From: Parvularcula dongshanensis
GTDB taxonomy: Bacteria; Pseudomonadota; Alphaproteobacteria; Caulobacterales; Parvularculaceae
Length of the DNA stretch: 64,000 bases
NCBI RefSeq assembly: GCF_014199615.1
Contig: NZ_JACHOB010000005.1
Location: forward strand, 1-64,000
Direction of reading: 5' to 3'
The stretch's first letter is position 1. Every line of letters starts with the position of its first letter. A program made the translations under genes and the position numbers. Below are positions 8,540 to 17,185 of this stretch, piece after piece. The notes beneath the pieces were generated by a model that saw only the letters and a program-made list of their open reading frames with translations, made no database searches and was not told the DNA's origin.

Positions 8540-10883
8540 AGGGGGAGATCCGGCACGGCCGTTCCGATCGGCCGGCATCAGCCGACGCGAGACGATCGTG
8601 ACGGCCGTTGCTGCAGGGCTATTCTTCGGCGGAAAGGTTTCTGCTCGGACCAGCGAGCGGCCGGCGGGCCTGTCCCGCTACGGCCTTTGGTACACCGCCC
8701 CGGCGGGATACTGGGTAGAAGCGCTGCCTGTCGGGACGGGACGCCTCGGCGCCATGGTTTACGGCGGTACCCACCGCGAGCAGCTTCAGATCAACGAAGA
8801 TACCTTCTGGGCCGGTGGGCCGTACAATCCGGCTGTACCCGGGGCTCTCGACGCCATCGCCGAGGTGCGGGACCTGATCTGGCAGGAGCGCTATCGCGAG
8901 GCGCAAGCCCTGGCGGACCGGGAACTCATCGGCGTCCCGCGAACGCAGATGCCCTACCTCACTCTTGGCTCCCTGGTATTGGAATGCGACGGTGGGAACG
9001 AGCGCGAGGACTATGTACGCTTCCTCGACCTCGCGCGGGCAGCCACCGTCACTCGCTGGACGGCTGGCGGAAGGCGCCACGAGCGCACCGTGCTGGCAAG
9101 CGTGCCGGACGAGGTGATCCTAGTACGCCACCGCGTCGACCAAGGCGATCTGGCGTTGACCGTGTCGCACGAACGGTTAGCGTTCGACCTCGACGATCAG
9201 TGTGCGCTTGCTACGGGCAAGAACGAGGGCGTAGCCGGTGTGGACGGCAGGCTGCGTTTCGCGTTGGGCATAGCTCCTTGCCCCGGCACGACGGTACAAT
9301 CCGAAGGCGGGCGCCTCGTCATGCGCGGGCGCGAAGAGGTTGCCTTCGTCATCGCAGCGGGAACGAGCCACAGGAGCTGGCAGGACGTCTCAGGCCATCC
9401 AACCGAAGACGTACGGTACCGGCTCAGCGCGGCTTCCAGGAACGAGCCTGCCTCGATCGAGAGAGCGGCGACGAACGCGCATAGAGAAGCGTTCGAGACG
9501 TTCGATCTCGATCTTGGCGAAGACCTCTTCGCGAACACCCCAACAAACGAACGTATCAGGTACAGTCACGAGATGAACCGTCATGACGGCCACCTCGCCG
9601 CGCTCTACGTTCAGTACGGACGATACCTCCTTCTGTCGTCGTCCCGGCCGGGCTCGCAGCCAGCGAACCTTCAGGGCGTCTGGAACGACAGCAGCAACCC
9701 GGCGTGGGGCTCGAAGTATACTATCAACATCAATACTCAGATGAACTATTGGCCGGCGGAGGCACTGGCTCTTCCTAATTGCGTCGAACCGCTGATCGCT
9801 ATGGTCGAGGACTTGGCCGAGAGCGGTCGTCGAACGGCCCAGGTGCATTACGGCGCGCGTGGGTGGGTGGCGCACCACAATACCGACATTTGGCGGGCGA
9901 CGGCTCCGATCGATGGCGCCTTCTGGGGCATGTGGCCCTTGGGGGGTGCCTGGTTATGCCAGCACCTGTGGGACCACTACGACTACGGTCGAGACCTGAC
10001 GGTGTTGAAGCGCATTTATCCGACGTTGCGAGACGCGGGGCTGTTCTTTCTCGATACGCTCGTCGAGCATCCCGGCGGGGAAGGGCTCGTCACCTGTCCA
10101 TCGATTTCACCGGAGAATGCCCACCACCCGGGAACGACGATCTGTGCCGGTCCGGCTTGCGACCGCCAGATACTAAGAAAGCTGTTCGGAAACATCATCG
10201 AAGCGAGCGAGTTATTGGGCCTCGATTCGGACCTTCGCGCCGAGTTCTCGTCCGCCCGGAGCCGGCTTCCGGCGGACCGGATCGGCAAGGCCGGGCAGTT
10301 GCAAGAGTGGCTCCAGGACTGGGATCTCGACGCCCCTGAGATTCAGCATAGGCACGTTTCGCACCTCTACGCCGTCTATCCAGGTCACGAGATCGGTCCC
10401 GATACGCCTGCATTGTACGAGGCCGCCCGTCGCTCACTCGCTATTCGCGGAGACGATGCGACGGGTTGGGGGATCGGCTGGCGCATAAACCTCTGGGCTC
10501 GCCTCGGAGACGCGGACCGCGCCTACACCGTTCTGCGGAAGCTTCTCGGGCCGGACAGAACCTATCCGAACATGTTCGACGCTCATCCGCCGTTTCAAAT
10601 AGATGGCAACTTCGGCGGCGCCGCCGGTGTCGTCGAGATGCTGGTGAGGGACAGGCCGCAGGAGATCGAATTGCTTCCGGCGTTGCCCATGGACGCATGG
10701 CCCGATGGGTGGGTGCGCGGCGTTCGCCTACGTGGCGGTCTGACCCTCGACCTGAACTGGATGAGGGGCGACGTCACCGAAGCCCGCTTCGCAGCTTCCA
10801 GTCGTGTACGGCGCAAGGTCCATGTGAACGGGCGCGCGCATACGCTCGACATGAACGAGGGCGATCGAGTTGTGGTGACATGA
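8532..10883 (+). CDS. GH95 alpha-L-fucosidase / alpha-L-galactosidase
   Basis: The protein has 783 residues if started at the TTG at 8532, which overlaps the previous stop. No better start precedes the Tat-like signal ISRRETIVTAVAAG (about residues 16-29). The mature enzyme begins with LWYTAPAGYWVEALPVGTG, typical of GH95. The (alpha/alpha)6 active site is visible: NLQGVWNDSSNPAWGSKY and INTQMNYWPAE (residues 380-405, the catalytic asparagine region), SPENAHH (about 525, acid glutamate) and FQIDGNFGG (about 690). GH95 enzymes remove alpha-1,2-L-fucose or L-galactose from xyloglucan or rhamnogalacturonan. It is the last gene of the overlapping run; a 7-bp hairpin at 10907-10926 follows. Confidence 0.9.
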   Translation: MTEGGDPARPFRSAGISRRETIVTAVAAGLFFGGKVSARTSERPAGLSRYGLWYTAPAGYWVEALPVGTGRLGAMVYGGTHREQLQINEDTFWAGGPYNPAVPGALDAIAEVRDLIWQERYREAQALADRELIGVPRTQMPYLTLGSLVLECDGGNEREDYVRFLDLARAATVTRWTAGGRRHERTVLASVPDEVILVRHRVDQGDLALTVSHERLAFDLDDQCALATGKNEGVAGVDGRLRFALGIAPCPGTTVQSEGGRLVMRGREEVAFVIAAGTSHRSWQDVSGHPTEDVRYRLSAASRNEPASIERAATNAHREAFETFDLDLGEDLFANTPTNERIRYSHEMNRHDGHLAALYVQYGRYLLLSSSRPGSQPANLQGVWNDSSNPAWGSKYTININTQMNYWPAEALALPNCVEPLIAMVEDLAESGRRTAQVHYGARGWVAHHNTDIWRATAPIDGAFWGMWPLGGAWLCQHLWDHYDYGRDLTVLKRIYPTLRDAGLFFLDTLVEHPGGEGLVTCPSISPENAHHPGTTICAGPACDRQILRKLFGNIIEASELLGLDSDLRAEFSSARSRLPADRIGKAGQLQEWLQDWDLDAPEIQHRHVSHLYAVYPGHEIGPDTPALYEAARRSLAIRGDDATGWGIGWRINLWARLGDADRAYTVLRKLLGPDRTYPNMFDAHPPFQIDGNFGGAAGVVEMLVRDRPQEIELLPALPMDAWPDGWVRGVRLRGGLTLDLNWMRGDVTEARFAASSRVRRKVHVNGRAHTLDMNEGDRVVVT

Positions 10884-10991
10884 CGATCCATCGCCGAACC
10901 ATCCCTCGAACGGCGTCAACCGTTCGGGCCCTGCCAAGTCTACGCCGTCCGCGGCCTGCCGACGATAATCGAACATACCAGAGGTAAGCGA

Positions 10992-12725
10992 ATGAAACAC
11001 AGTACGCGTTGTAGCTCTTACTACGGCTTGATGGGGTCGACTGCGCTTCTCCTCGCCGCATGTGCAGGCACCGTTTCGCAAGGGGAGGCGCCTGCCCCCG
11101 CGGCGGACGGCCCACTGACGGCGCGCTTCGAGCGCTTCACCTATGAGGGGCGCGACCCGGCCTTCGAGCGAGAGGTCGGGCCCGACGAGTACCTCAACCC
11201 GATCCTCGCCGGGTTCTACCCCGACCCCGGCATCACCCAGGTCGGCGGCGACTACTACCTCGTGAACTCGACCTTCGCCTACTATCCGGGCCTGCCGGTC
11301 TTCCACTCGACCGACCTCGTCAACTGGACGCAAGTGGGCAACGTCATCGACCGGCCGGACATGCTCGACTTCGACGGGCTCGAGCTGTCGCGCGCGGTCT
11401 TCGCGCCAACGATCGAAGAGCACGAGGGCACGTTCTACGTCGCCAACACCTGCGTCGACTGCGGCGGGAACTTCATCGTCACCGCGACCGACCCCGCAGG
11501 GCCGTGGTCCGACCCGATCTTCATGCCCGAGGTCGGCGGGATCGATCCGAGCGTCTTCTTCGACGACGACGGCAAGGTCTACGTCATCAACAATGACGGG
11601 CCGGAAGGCGAGCCGCGCTACCAAGGCCACCGCGCGATCTGGATCCGCGAGGTCGACCCCGAGACCTTCGAGTCCCTCACCGAGCAGCAGGTCCTCCTTG
11701 ACGGCGGCGTGAGGCCCGAAGAGAACCCGATCTGGATCGAGGGTCCGCACGTCTACAAGATCGACGGCACCTACTACCTCTCGGCGGCTGAGGGCGGCAC
11801 AGCCGTCAACCACAGCCAGGTGGTCCTGCGCTCGGACAGCGTGACAGGCCCCTACGAGCCCTATGAGGGCAACCCGATCCTGACCGCCCGTCACCTCGAC
11901 CCCGACCGCGAGATGCCGATCGCCTATGTCGGCCACGCGGCCTACGTGCAGGACGACGAGGGCGAGTGGTGGGCGACATTCCTCGGCGTGCGTCCGTATG
12001 AGGACGAGTTCTTCAACACGGGCCGCGAGACCTTCCTGATGCCGGTGCGGTGGGAAGACGGCTGGCCCATCATGACCGAGGGCGACGAGGAGGTGCCATA
12101 CGTCGCGAAGCGACCGGCGCTGCCGGACGCTGGCACGCCCGACCTCCCCATGCACGGCAACTTCACCGTCACCGAGGAGTTCGACGAGCCTCTCGGCTTC
12201 GAGTGGATGACCGTCCGCATTCCCAAGACCGAGTGGTGGTCGGCGGGCGACGGCGCGCTGACGATCGAAGCGCGGCCCGAGGCCCTCGGCGAGACGCTTC
12301 AGCCCTCCTTGTGGGTCCGCCGCCAGCAGCACATCGCGGGCGACGCCTCGACGAGCGTGACCTTCACGCCGCAGGAGGCGGGCGACGAGGCGGGCCTCGT
12401 CGCGATGCAGTCCGACGCCTACTGGTACAAGCTCGGCCTAGCCGGGTCAGAAGACGGCCCCGTCCTCCGCCTGCGCCGCCGTGCCGGTGCCGACTCGCCC
12501 GAAGCGGGCGAGGTCGTCGCAGAAGCCGACGGCGAAGGCCTCGCGGGCCAGCCGCTCGAACTCCGCGTCACCTTCGACGGTGCAGACTACGACTTCGCCT
12601 ACCGTCCCGAGGGCGGCCGATGGACGACGCTCGCCGAGGGCGTGGACGGCAAGATCCTTTCGACCAGCGTCGCAGGTGGGTTCGTCGGCGCGACGCTCGG
12701 CATGTATGCAGAGAAGGGGGAGTAA
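10992..12725 (+). CDS. GH43 lipoprotein (xylosidase/arabinofuranosidase type)
   Basis: The protein has 577 residues. A lipobox (LLAAC, cysteine about 24) marks it as a lipoprotein, so it is membrane-anchored. The GH43 propeller shows AGFYPDPGITQVGGDYYLV (base aspartate), IDPSVFFDDDGKVYVI, and IEGPHVYKIDGTYYL (acid glutamate). It ends in a DUF1349-like beta-sandwich. It is separate from the upstream operon by 108 bases with its own ribosome binding site (AGAGGTAAGCG). Its third-codon positions are noticeably more C/G-rich than in the GH127-GH95 run, suggesting a different history. Substrate specificity is not decidable. Confidence 0.88.
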   Translation: MKHSTRCSSYYGLMGSTALLLAACAGTVSQGEAPAPAADGPLTARFERFTYEGRDPAFEREVGPDEYLNPILAGFYPDPGITQVGGDYYLVNSTFAYYPGLPVFHSTDLVNWTQVGNVIDRPDMLDFDGLELSRAVFAPTIEEHEGTFYVANTCVDCGGNFIVTATDPAGPWSDPIFMPEVGGIDPSVFFDDDGKVYVINNDGPEGEPRYQGHRAIWIREVDPETFESLTEQQVLLDGGVRPEENPIWIEGPHVYKIDGTYYLSAAEGGTAVNHSQVVLRSDSVTGPYEPYEGNPILTARHLDPDREMPIAYVGHAAYVQDDEGEWWATFLGVRPYEDEFFNTGRETFLMPVRWEDGWPIMTEGDEEVPYVAKRPALPDAGTPDLPMHGNFTVTEEFDEPLGFEWMTVRIPKTEWWSAGDGALTIEARPEALGETLQPSLWVRRQQHIAGDASTSVTFTPQEAGDEAGLVAMQSDAYWYKLGLAGSEDGPVLRLRRRAGADSPEAGEVVAEADGEGLAGQPLELRVTFDGADYDFAYRPEGGRWTTLAEGVDGKILSTSVAGGFVGATLGMYAEKGE

Positions 12726-12933
12726 CCGCTATCCTCAACCGTAGGGCGGCCGCGGCACGTGGCCACCCAACCCTTCCTCGGGCCTACCACGAAGGCCCGG
12801 AGGGCAGGGGGGGCGCTAAAGGCCGACAGGTCGCGGAGCGAGTATGTTCCAGCACTGTACGAACGGACTGCGAGCAGATCGCGGGTTCTGAAGCGGCTGC
12901 GAAGCGATCAGTCGGCTTCGGTCGCCCTGTTCG

Positions 12934-13137
12934 ATCGAGCGTCGCCGTCAAGCCGATGGCTTGTGGAAGAAGGGTGGCGCAACCATCCGCCGCGGCACCA
13001 TGGGGACACTCGTTCCACCAGTCGTACTCGCCAGTGGCGTGGCGGGGTGTGGCAGCGTCGTTGACGAGTTGGGTAGCCTTCTCCTTCAGCGTCATTCGGT
13101 CGACGAGCTCGTGCACCAGCCCCTCGCAGGGGTGATT
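12934..13137 (-). pseudogene. Remnant of a GH3 beta-glucosidase/xylosidase, N-terminal piece
   Basis: Reading the minus strand from about 13137, the translation contains LVHELVDRMTLKEKATQLVN, then EYDWWNECPHG and LLPQAIGLTATLD. These align in order with the N-terminal signature of GH3 beta-xylosidases (DLVxRMTLEEKxxQL, YxWWNExLHG, FPQAIGLAATxD). Upstream in frame there is a TAG and no signal peptide. After about 61 residues of open similarity the frame continues into unrelated sequence. The rest of a roughly 750-residue enzyme is absent. It is the leftover of a deleted gene that was transcribed opposite to its neighbours. Confidence 0.72.
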
Positions 13138-13397
13138 GCTCTAACTATGGACCGGCGTTTCGACGCTAGGAAGCTATGGGTTCGTGTCGCCGACACCCGC
13201 CGTCGCGGACATGACGGAGAAGGCCAACGAAACGAAGGGTGTACGCATCATCATATCACCATACCCAACACGCTACCCGCGCAGCGCCGAAGACGTTGCG
13301 CTGATCGACCCATACCAGTGTAATCAGAGTGCCTCGTGCTGAGGTGACGCGGCCCGGTTACGCAAGCACATCGAAGAGGTCCGGCCCACCCGCCGAG

Positions 13398-13413
13398 TTG
13401 CAAACGTTTACAA
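13398..13413. promoter_or_regulatory. LacI-type operator candidate
   Basis: TTGCAAACGTTTACAA is a 16-base palindrome around AACGTT with one mismatched pair. It shares its half-site TTGCAAA with the palindrome before the regulator gene (309-324). It lies about 115 bases ahead of the esterase ATG at 13527. The A/CGTTT centre with flanking TTG/CAA is typical of LacI-family sites. The regulator at 344-1378 is the obvious candidate ligand. Confidence 0.55.
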
Positions 13414-13478
13414 CCGTTGTCCGAACAGGCGCGCGAAGGTTCGGGTACCACGCACCTGCGAGTCCGGATTGACCGGAA

Positions 13479-13493
13479 TGATAGCGCTAATCA
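13479..13493. promoter_or_regulatory. TAGCGCTA-type (XylR-like) operator candidate
   Basis: TGATAGCGCTAATCA has the perfect 8-base palindrome TAGCGCTA at 13482-13489. The same core occurs in the receptor/halogenase intergenic region (21756-21763). It resembles the xyl-box of LacI-family XylR proteins (TGGTAGCGCTAACA, as remembered from Xanthomonas work). It sits 33 bases before the ATG of the esterase gene, where a repressor would block transcription. Confidence 0.5.
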
Positions 13494-13526
13494 AGCTCGC
13501 GGAAAATTACCGATGGAGGAGGGGTT

Positions 13527-14474
13527 ATGCTGCGAGCAGGATCAGTTGGGTTTGCCGGTATGGCTGTGGCCGTGATTCTGACGATGGTGAACGGTTTAGC
13601 GAATGCGCAGGACGGGACGATGTACCCGATGGAGGCGCCGAACGAACCGAACGCGATCCCGCTCGGCACGGGCGGCGTCGACGATCAGCCTGCCGAAGAG
13701 TCCTGGTTCCGCCAGTGGGGCGATCCCATGGCGCGGAACATCACCGAGGCGACGCTGACCCCCTTCTTGCCCGACCCGGACAAGGCGACCGGCGCGGCGG
13801 TCATCGTAGCGCCCGGCGGCGGGTTCATGTGGCTCTCGATGGGCAACGAAGGATGGGAGGTCGCCGAGGCGCTGAACGAACGCGGGGTGGCCGCGTTCGT
13901 CCTCAAGTACCGCCTGCAGCCGACGGCCGACAAGCTCGCAGACTTCGAGGGGCAGATGAACCGGCGCTTCGAAGAGGCTGAAGACGGTAGCGGGGCGGGG
14001 GGCGACGCCGAGCCTCCGCAGCGGCCGCGCTGGGACCTTTCGAACCAGCTTGCGGACGCAGAGGCCGCCTACCGCATGATCGTGGACCGAGCCGATGAGT
14101 GGCATGTCGACACGGACAGGATCGGGATGATGGGGTTCTCGGCGGGGGCGGGCCTGACCATGGAGACGACGCTGAAGTCCGACGTCGCCGACCTTGCCTT
14201 CATCGCGCCGATCTACGGCGGCATGGGGGAGGTGGAGGTGCCGGAAGGCGCGCCGCCCATGTTCGCGGCGATCGCGTCCGATGACTTCCTGTTCGGCGGC
14301 GAGTTCGGGGTCATCAAGTCCTGGTACGATGCCGGCGTGCCCGTCGAGTTCCACCTCTACCAGAACGGCGGCCACGGCTTCGGTCTCGGCAACCCCGACC
14401 GCACCAGTAACGAGTGGTTCGAGGCGTTCATGCATTGGGTCGAGGTCAACGGCTGGCTCACCGACGCGTCGTAA
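13527..14474 (+). CDS. Secreted alpha/beta-hydrolase esterase (acetyl-xylan-esterase-like)
   Basis: The protein has 315 residues, an ATG behind GGAGGAGGGG, and a signal peptide ending near ANAQ (about residue 27). The oxyanion loop IVAPGGGFMWLS is near residue 93, the nucleophile serine is in MMGFSAGAGL (about 205), and the histidine is in QNGGHGFGLG (about 284). This layout fits the BD-FAE / acetyl esterase group found in polysaccharide loci. A Glu/Gly-rich insertion occurs around residues 148-165. The GH27 gene starts three bases after its stop, so the two form an operon. Two operator-like palindromes precede it. Which acyl group it removes cannot be told. Confidence 0.85.
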   Translation: MLRAGSVGFAGMAVAVILTMVNGLANAQDGTMYPMEAPNEPNAIPLGTGGVDDQPAEESWFRQWGDPMARNITEATLTPFLPDPDKATGAAVIVAPGGGFMWLSMGNEGWEVAEALNERGVAAFVLKYRLQPTADKLADFEGQMNRRFEEAEDGSGAGGDAEPPQRPRWDLSNQLADAEAAYRMIVDRADEWHVDTDRIGMMGFSAGAGLTMETTLKSDVADLAFIAPIYGGMGEVEVPEGAPPMFAAIASDDFLFGGEFGVIKSWYDAGVPVEFHLYQNGGHGFGLGNPDRTSNEWFEAFMHWVEVNGWLTDAS

Positions 14475-14477
14475 GAG

Positions 14478-16430
14478 ATGCAGAGATCTCACGCCCGCCA
14501 CGTCGCATCCACGGCCGCCCTTCGCAGCCTGGTCATCAGCGTCACCGCGGCAGGGACGGTCACGTTGGCCGCGCCAGCCGCAGCCAAGGACAAGAGCGCT
14601 ACCGACCCGCTCGTCGCAACCGGACGTTGGACAGCGAACGAGGCCGGGAACGCCCCCGTTCCGCCTATGGGCTGGAACAGTTGGAACGCCTTCTTCTACG
14701 ACATCGACGAGGAGAAGGTCATGGCGTCTGCTCGGATCCTTCTCGATACGGGTTTGGCCGATGCGGGCTATCGCTACGTCAACCTCGACGACGGATGGTG
14801 GCATCATCGTCGCCAGCCGGACGGGCGAATGGTCGTTCACACGGAGCGGTTCCCGTCGGCGAGGACCGACGATCCCGAGCAGACCGATTTTCGCCCCTTT
14901 ACTGACGGCTTGCATGCGCTCGGCCTGAAGGCGGGCATCTACTCCGACATCGGTCGCAACACCTGCGGCCAGGCGTACGGCTCGGACGATGCGAACCTTC
15001 CCCAAGGCACCTTGGAGGAACGCGAGGTCGGCCTCTTCGGCCACATCGACCAGGACATCGAACTCTACTTCGCTGAGTGGGGCTTCGACTACGTGAAGGT
15101 GGACGGCTGTGGCATCCGCGCGTTCGGTGCCGACGCGCCGAGGGTCGCGGCGGGAACCTACCGTCCGCTCGAGCCGCTCATAGACATGAACTCCGTCGCC
15201 CGTACGGACATCCCGGCGGTCAGGTCCCTGTTCACTGATGTGTCGGAGGCGCTGCACCGCCATAGCCCCGATCAGGACTACGTCTTCTCCGTATGCCTTT
15301 GGGGTTCGTCCGATGTCCGCTTCTGGGGGAAGCAGGTCGGAAACGTCTCGCGTACCAGCAACGACATCACGCCCGACTGGACGCGTATGTTGACGAACTT
15401 CGATACGACCGTCACCCGCGCGCTCTACGCACAACCAGGAAGTTGGAACGATCCTGACATGCTCTTCGTCGGGCAGGGGGATTTCGACGCTGACCACATG
15501 AAGGAGGCGCGGTCCCACTTCGCACTCTGGGCGATCACGAACGCGCCTCTCCTCATCGGCTACGATCTGCGCGAAGCGAACGCGGACCAGGTGACCCTCC
15601 TGTCGAACGAGGGTCTGATCGCCCTCAATCAGGACGAAGGCGGTCATCAGGCCGTACCGGTTTTCCTGTCCGAAGACGTGCAGATTTTGGTGAAGACGCT
15701 CTCCGACGGCGACAAGGCGGTCGCATTGTTCAACCGCGGCTTCGCGCCAGTCGACGTTGTCCTGACGGCGGATCATCTGAAGATGCGCGACGACGCGCCG
15801 ATCAGGCTTACCGACCTTTGGACGGGTGAGACGAGCGAGTTCCGTGACGAGATCGAACACAAGGTCGATGCGCGGGAAACGCTCGTGTTTCGTGCCGAGG
15901 GAAGTCGCGCATTGCCGGACGGCATCTACCTCTCCGAAGTCCCAGGCGATGTGAACGTCGCCGAGGACGGCGTACCCTTCCCGACCAACGATCCCACGAT
16001 CCATCACGGCATCATTCCGTGGACGGGAACGCGGGGCGCCTACGAGCTGCCGACCTATGCGGGGTGGGGGGGCGCGCAGGCCGACCGGACCCCGTTCAGT
16101 CAGCCCTTGCGGATCGGCGGAATCGTCTTCGACAGCGGCCTTGGCGTCCTGGCGAACTCACGGCTTGAGGTACGAAACGAGGGCTTCGAGCGGTTTGCAG
16201 CGAATGTCGGCATCGACGACAGCGCGGCTTCTGCGGGTCCTGTCCGTTTCGAAGTCTATGGCGACGGATCGCTCTTGGCCTCGACAGAAGCAATCGCCTT
16301 CGGTGACAGCGTCACTCCGATCGAGGCCGACGTAGACGGCGTCCGTGTAATCGAACTGGTCGTGCGGGCCGAAGGGACGCCGGGCCTCAGCCTGCCTGTC
16401 GTTTGGGGGAACGCGCGGCTCTTGCGCTGA
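14478..16430 (+). CDS. GH27 alpha-galactosidase / beta-L-arabinopyranosidase with NPCBM-like domain
   Basis: The protein has 650 residues and a long signal peptide (to about residue 36). The GH27 barrel begins with VPPMGWNSWNAFF. The nucleophile aspartate is in YVKVDGCG (about D207) and the acid/base aspartate in VSRTSNDI (about D295); the family signature LLIGYDLR follows. After the anti-parallel beta domain, residues 480-650 form an NPCBM-like carbohydrate-binding module (FDSGLGVLANSRLEV through FEVYGDG). GH27 enzymes cleave alpha-galactose or beta-L-arabinopyranose, both found on pectic or arabinogalactan side chains. It is second in an operon with the esterase. A gene-poor stretch follows. 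Confidence 0.92.
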   Translation: MQRSHARHVASTAALRSLVISVTAAGTVTLAAPAAAKDKSATDPLVATGRWTANEAGNAPVPPMGWNSWNAFFYDIDEEKVMASARILLDTGLADAGYRYVNLDDGWWHHRRQPDGRMVVHTERFPSARTDDPEQTDFRPFTDGLHALGLKAGIYSDIGRNTCGQAYGSDDANLPQGTLEEREVGLFGHIDQDIELYFAEWGFDYVKVDGCGIRAFGADAPRVAAGTYRPLEPLIDMNSVARTDIPAVRSLFTDVSEALHRHSPDQDYVFSVCLWGSSDVRFWGKQVGNVSRTSNDITPDWTRMLTNFDTTVTRALYAQPGSWNDPDMLFVGQGDFDADHMKEARSHFALWAITNAPLLIGYDLREANADQVTLLSNEGLIALNQDEGGHQAVPVFLSEDVQILVKTLSDGDKAVALFNRGFAPVDVVLTADHLKMRDDAPIRLTDLWTGETSEFRDEIEHKVDARETLVFRAEGSRALPDGIYLSEVPGDVNVAEDGVPFPTNDPTIHHGIIPWTGTRGAYELPTYAGWGGAQADRTPFSQPLRIGGIVFDSGLGVLANSRLEVRNEGFERFAANVGIDDSAASAGPVRFEVYGDGSLLASTEAIAFGDSVTPIEADVDGVRVIELVVRAEGTPGLSLPVVWGNARLLR

Positions 16431-17185
16431 AGCGAAGCCGCCGCTACCCGGCCGCGCCGCTCAGAACGTCGTGCGAACGACGACATGACCGAAGGAAACC
16501 ATCCGGCAAACCACCCACCGCGGCGTCTCGTCCTCTTCCGCTCCGCGGCCGTCCCGTTCCTTCCTGCGGTCTCGCTCCACATCTATGGCGGGTTCGCCGA
16601 ACACGTCGGCGACCTCGTCTAACAAAGCCTTCGGAGCGCTGTTCCTGCCGACCGCAACTGCTACGCCGCGGTCGGTTCCGTGCTGAAGAAAGCGATAGGT
16701 TCCGGCAGGGCCCGCTGCGGCAGCGTGCAAGTGGGGTGCGTTTCTTCGCTTTGGGAGGACAACGCCGCAAGCTTCGGCGCCGACACCCTCGACGTGCGCT
16801 CTTTGCACTTGCGGCTCCTGCCTATACCGAGCGGAAACTTCGCGTAGGCCTAGGACTGGCGGAGGGCGATTGGGATCACGACCACCACCGAACGGTCGTG
16901 GACCCGGTCTGGGGAGCGGTAGAGTTCGACTCAGTCAGCGTGGAATAGTGGCTGTACCCTTACGATTTGATCGGCGCGTAACCGTCCTGGCGCGTTACAA
17001 CCGAGCTCGACGCCCCCGCCGCAGAGAGCGTCGCAGGCGAGCCTGCGCTCACGGTCGTATCTGAAGAAGGATTCAACGCAGCTGCGGACGGACTGCGCGG
17101 CGATCCGAGCAGCATCGCCATGTTCGAGTACGTCGGCGGTCAATCCCAGCGCCGACAGCTCGAATGAGGCCTCGGCGTATAGAGC
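16431..17185. other. Gene-poor stretch, possibly a degraded GH51 gene
   Basis: About 750 bases contain no intact gene. On the plus strand, 16569-16622 translates to VSLHIYGGFAEHVGDLV and a stop, resembling the GH51 head HIYGxFAEHLG. In another frame, 17003-17167 translates to a piece with LDAPAAESVAG and VVSEEGFNAAADG, loosely like the GH51 tail (xVxGRxLxAxxxxAHNTF). The head-to-tail order and orientation agree with one strongly shortened, frame-broken gene. The match is short, so this is only suggestive. Confidence 0.3.

Larger units (their letters stand above)
12726..13526. other. Gene-poor stretch between two carbohydrate modules
   Basis: About 800 bases carry no intact gene. It contains the GH3 remnant (12934-13137) and, close to the next gene, two LacI-type palindromes (13398-13413 and 13479-13493). 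The rest shows no recognisable coding or repeat content. Confidence 0.6.

Noticed and set aside
10907-10926. Hairpin after the GH95 gene as an intrinsic terminator
   Set aside because: Only a 7-bp stem and no T-run follows, so read-through into the next GH43 gene is possible.
13596-16007. Open frame of about 800 codons on the minus strand opposite the esterase and GH27 genes
   Set aside because: It is antisense to two genes with clear catalytic motifs, and its translation is an Arg/Val/Asp-rich mixture typical of GC-rich shadow frames.
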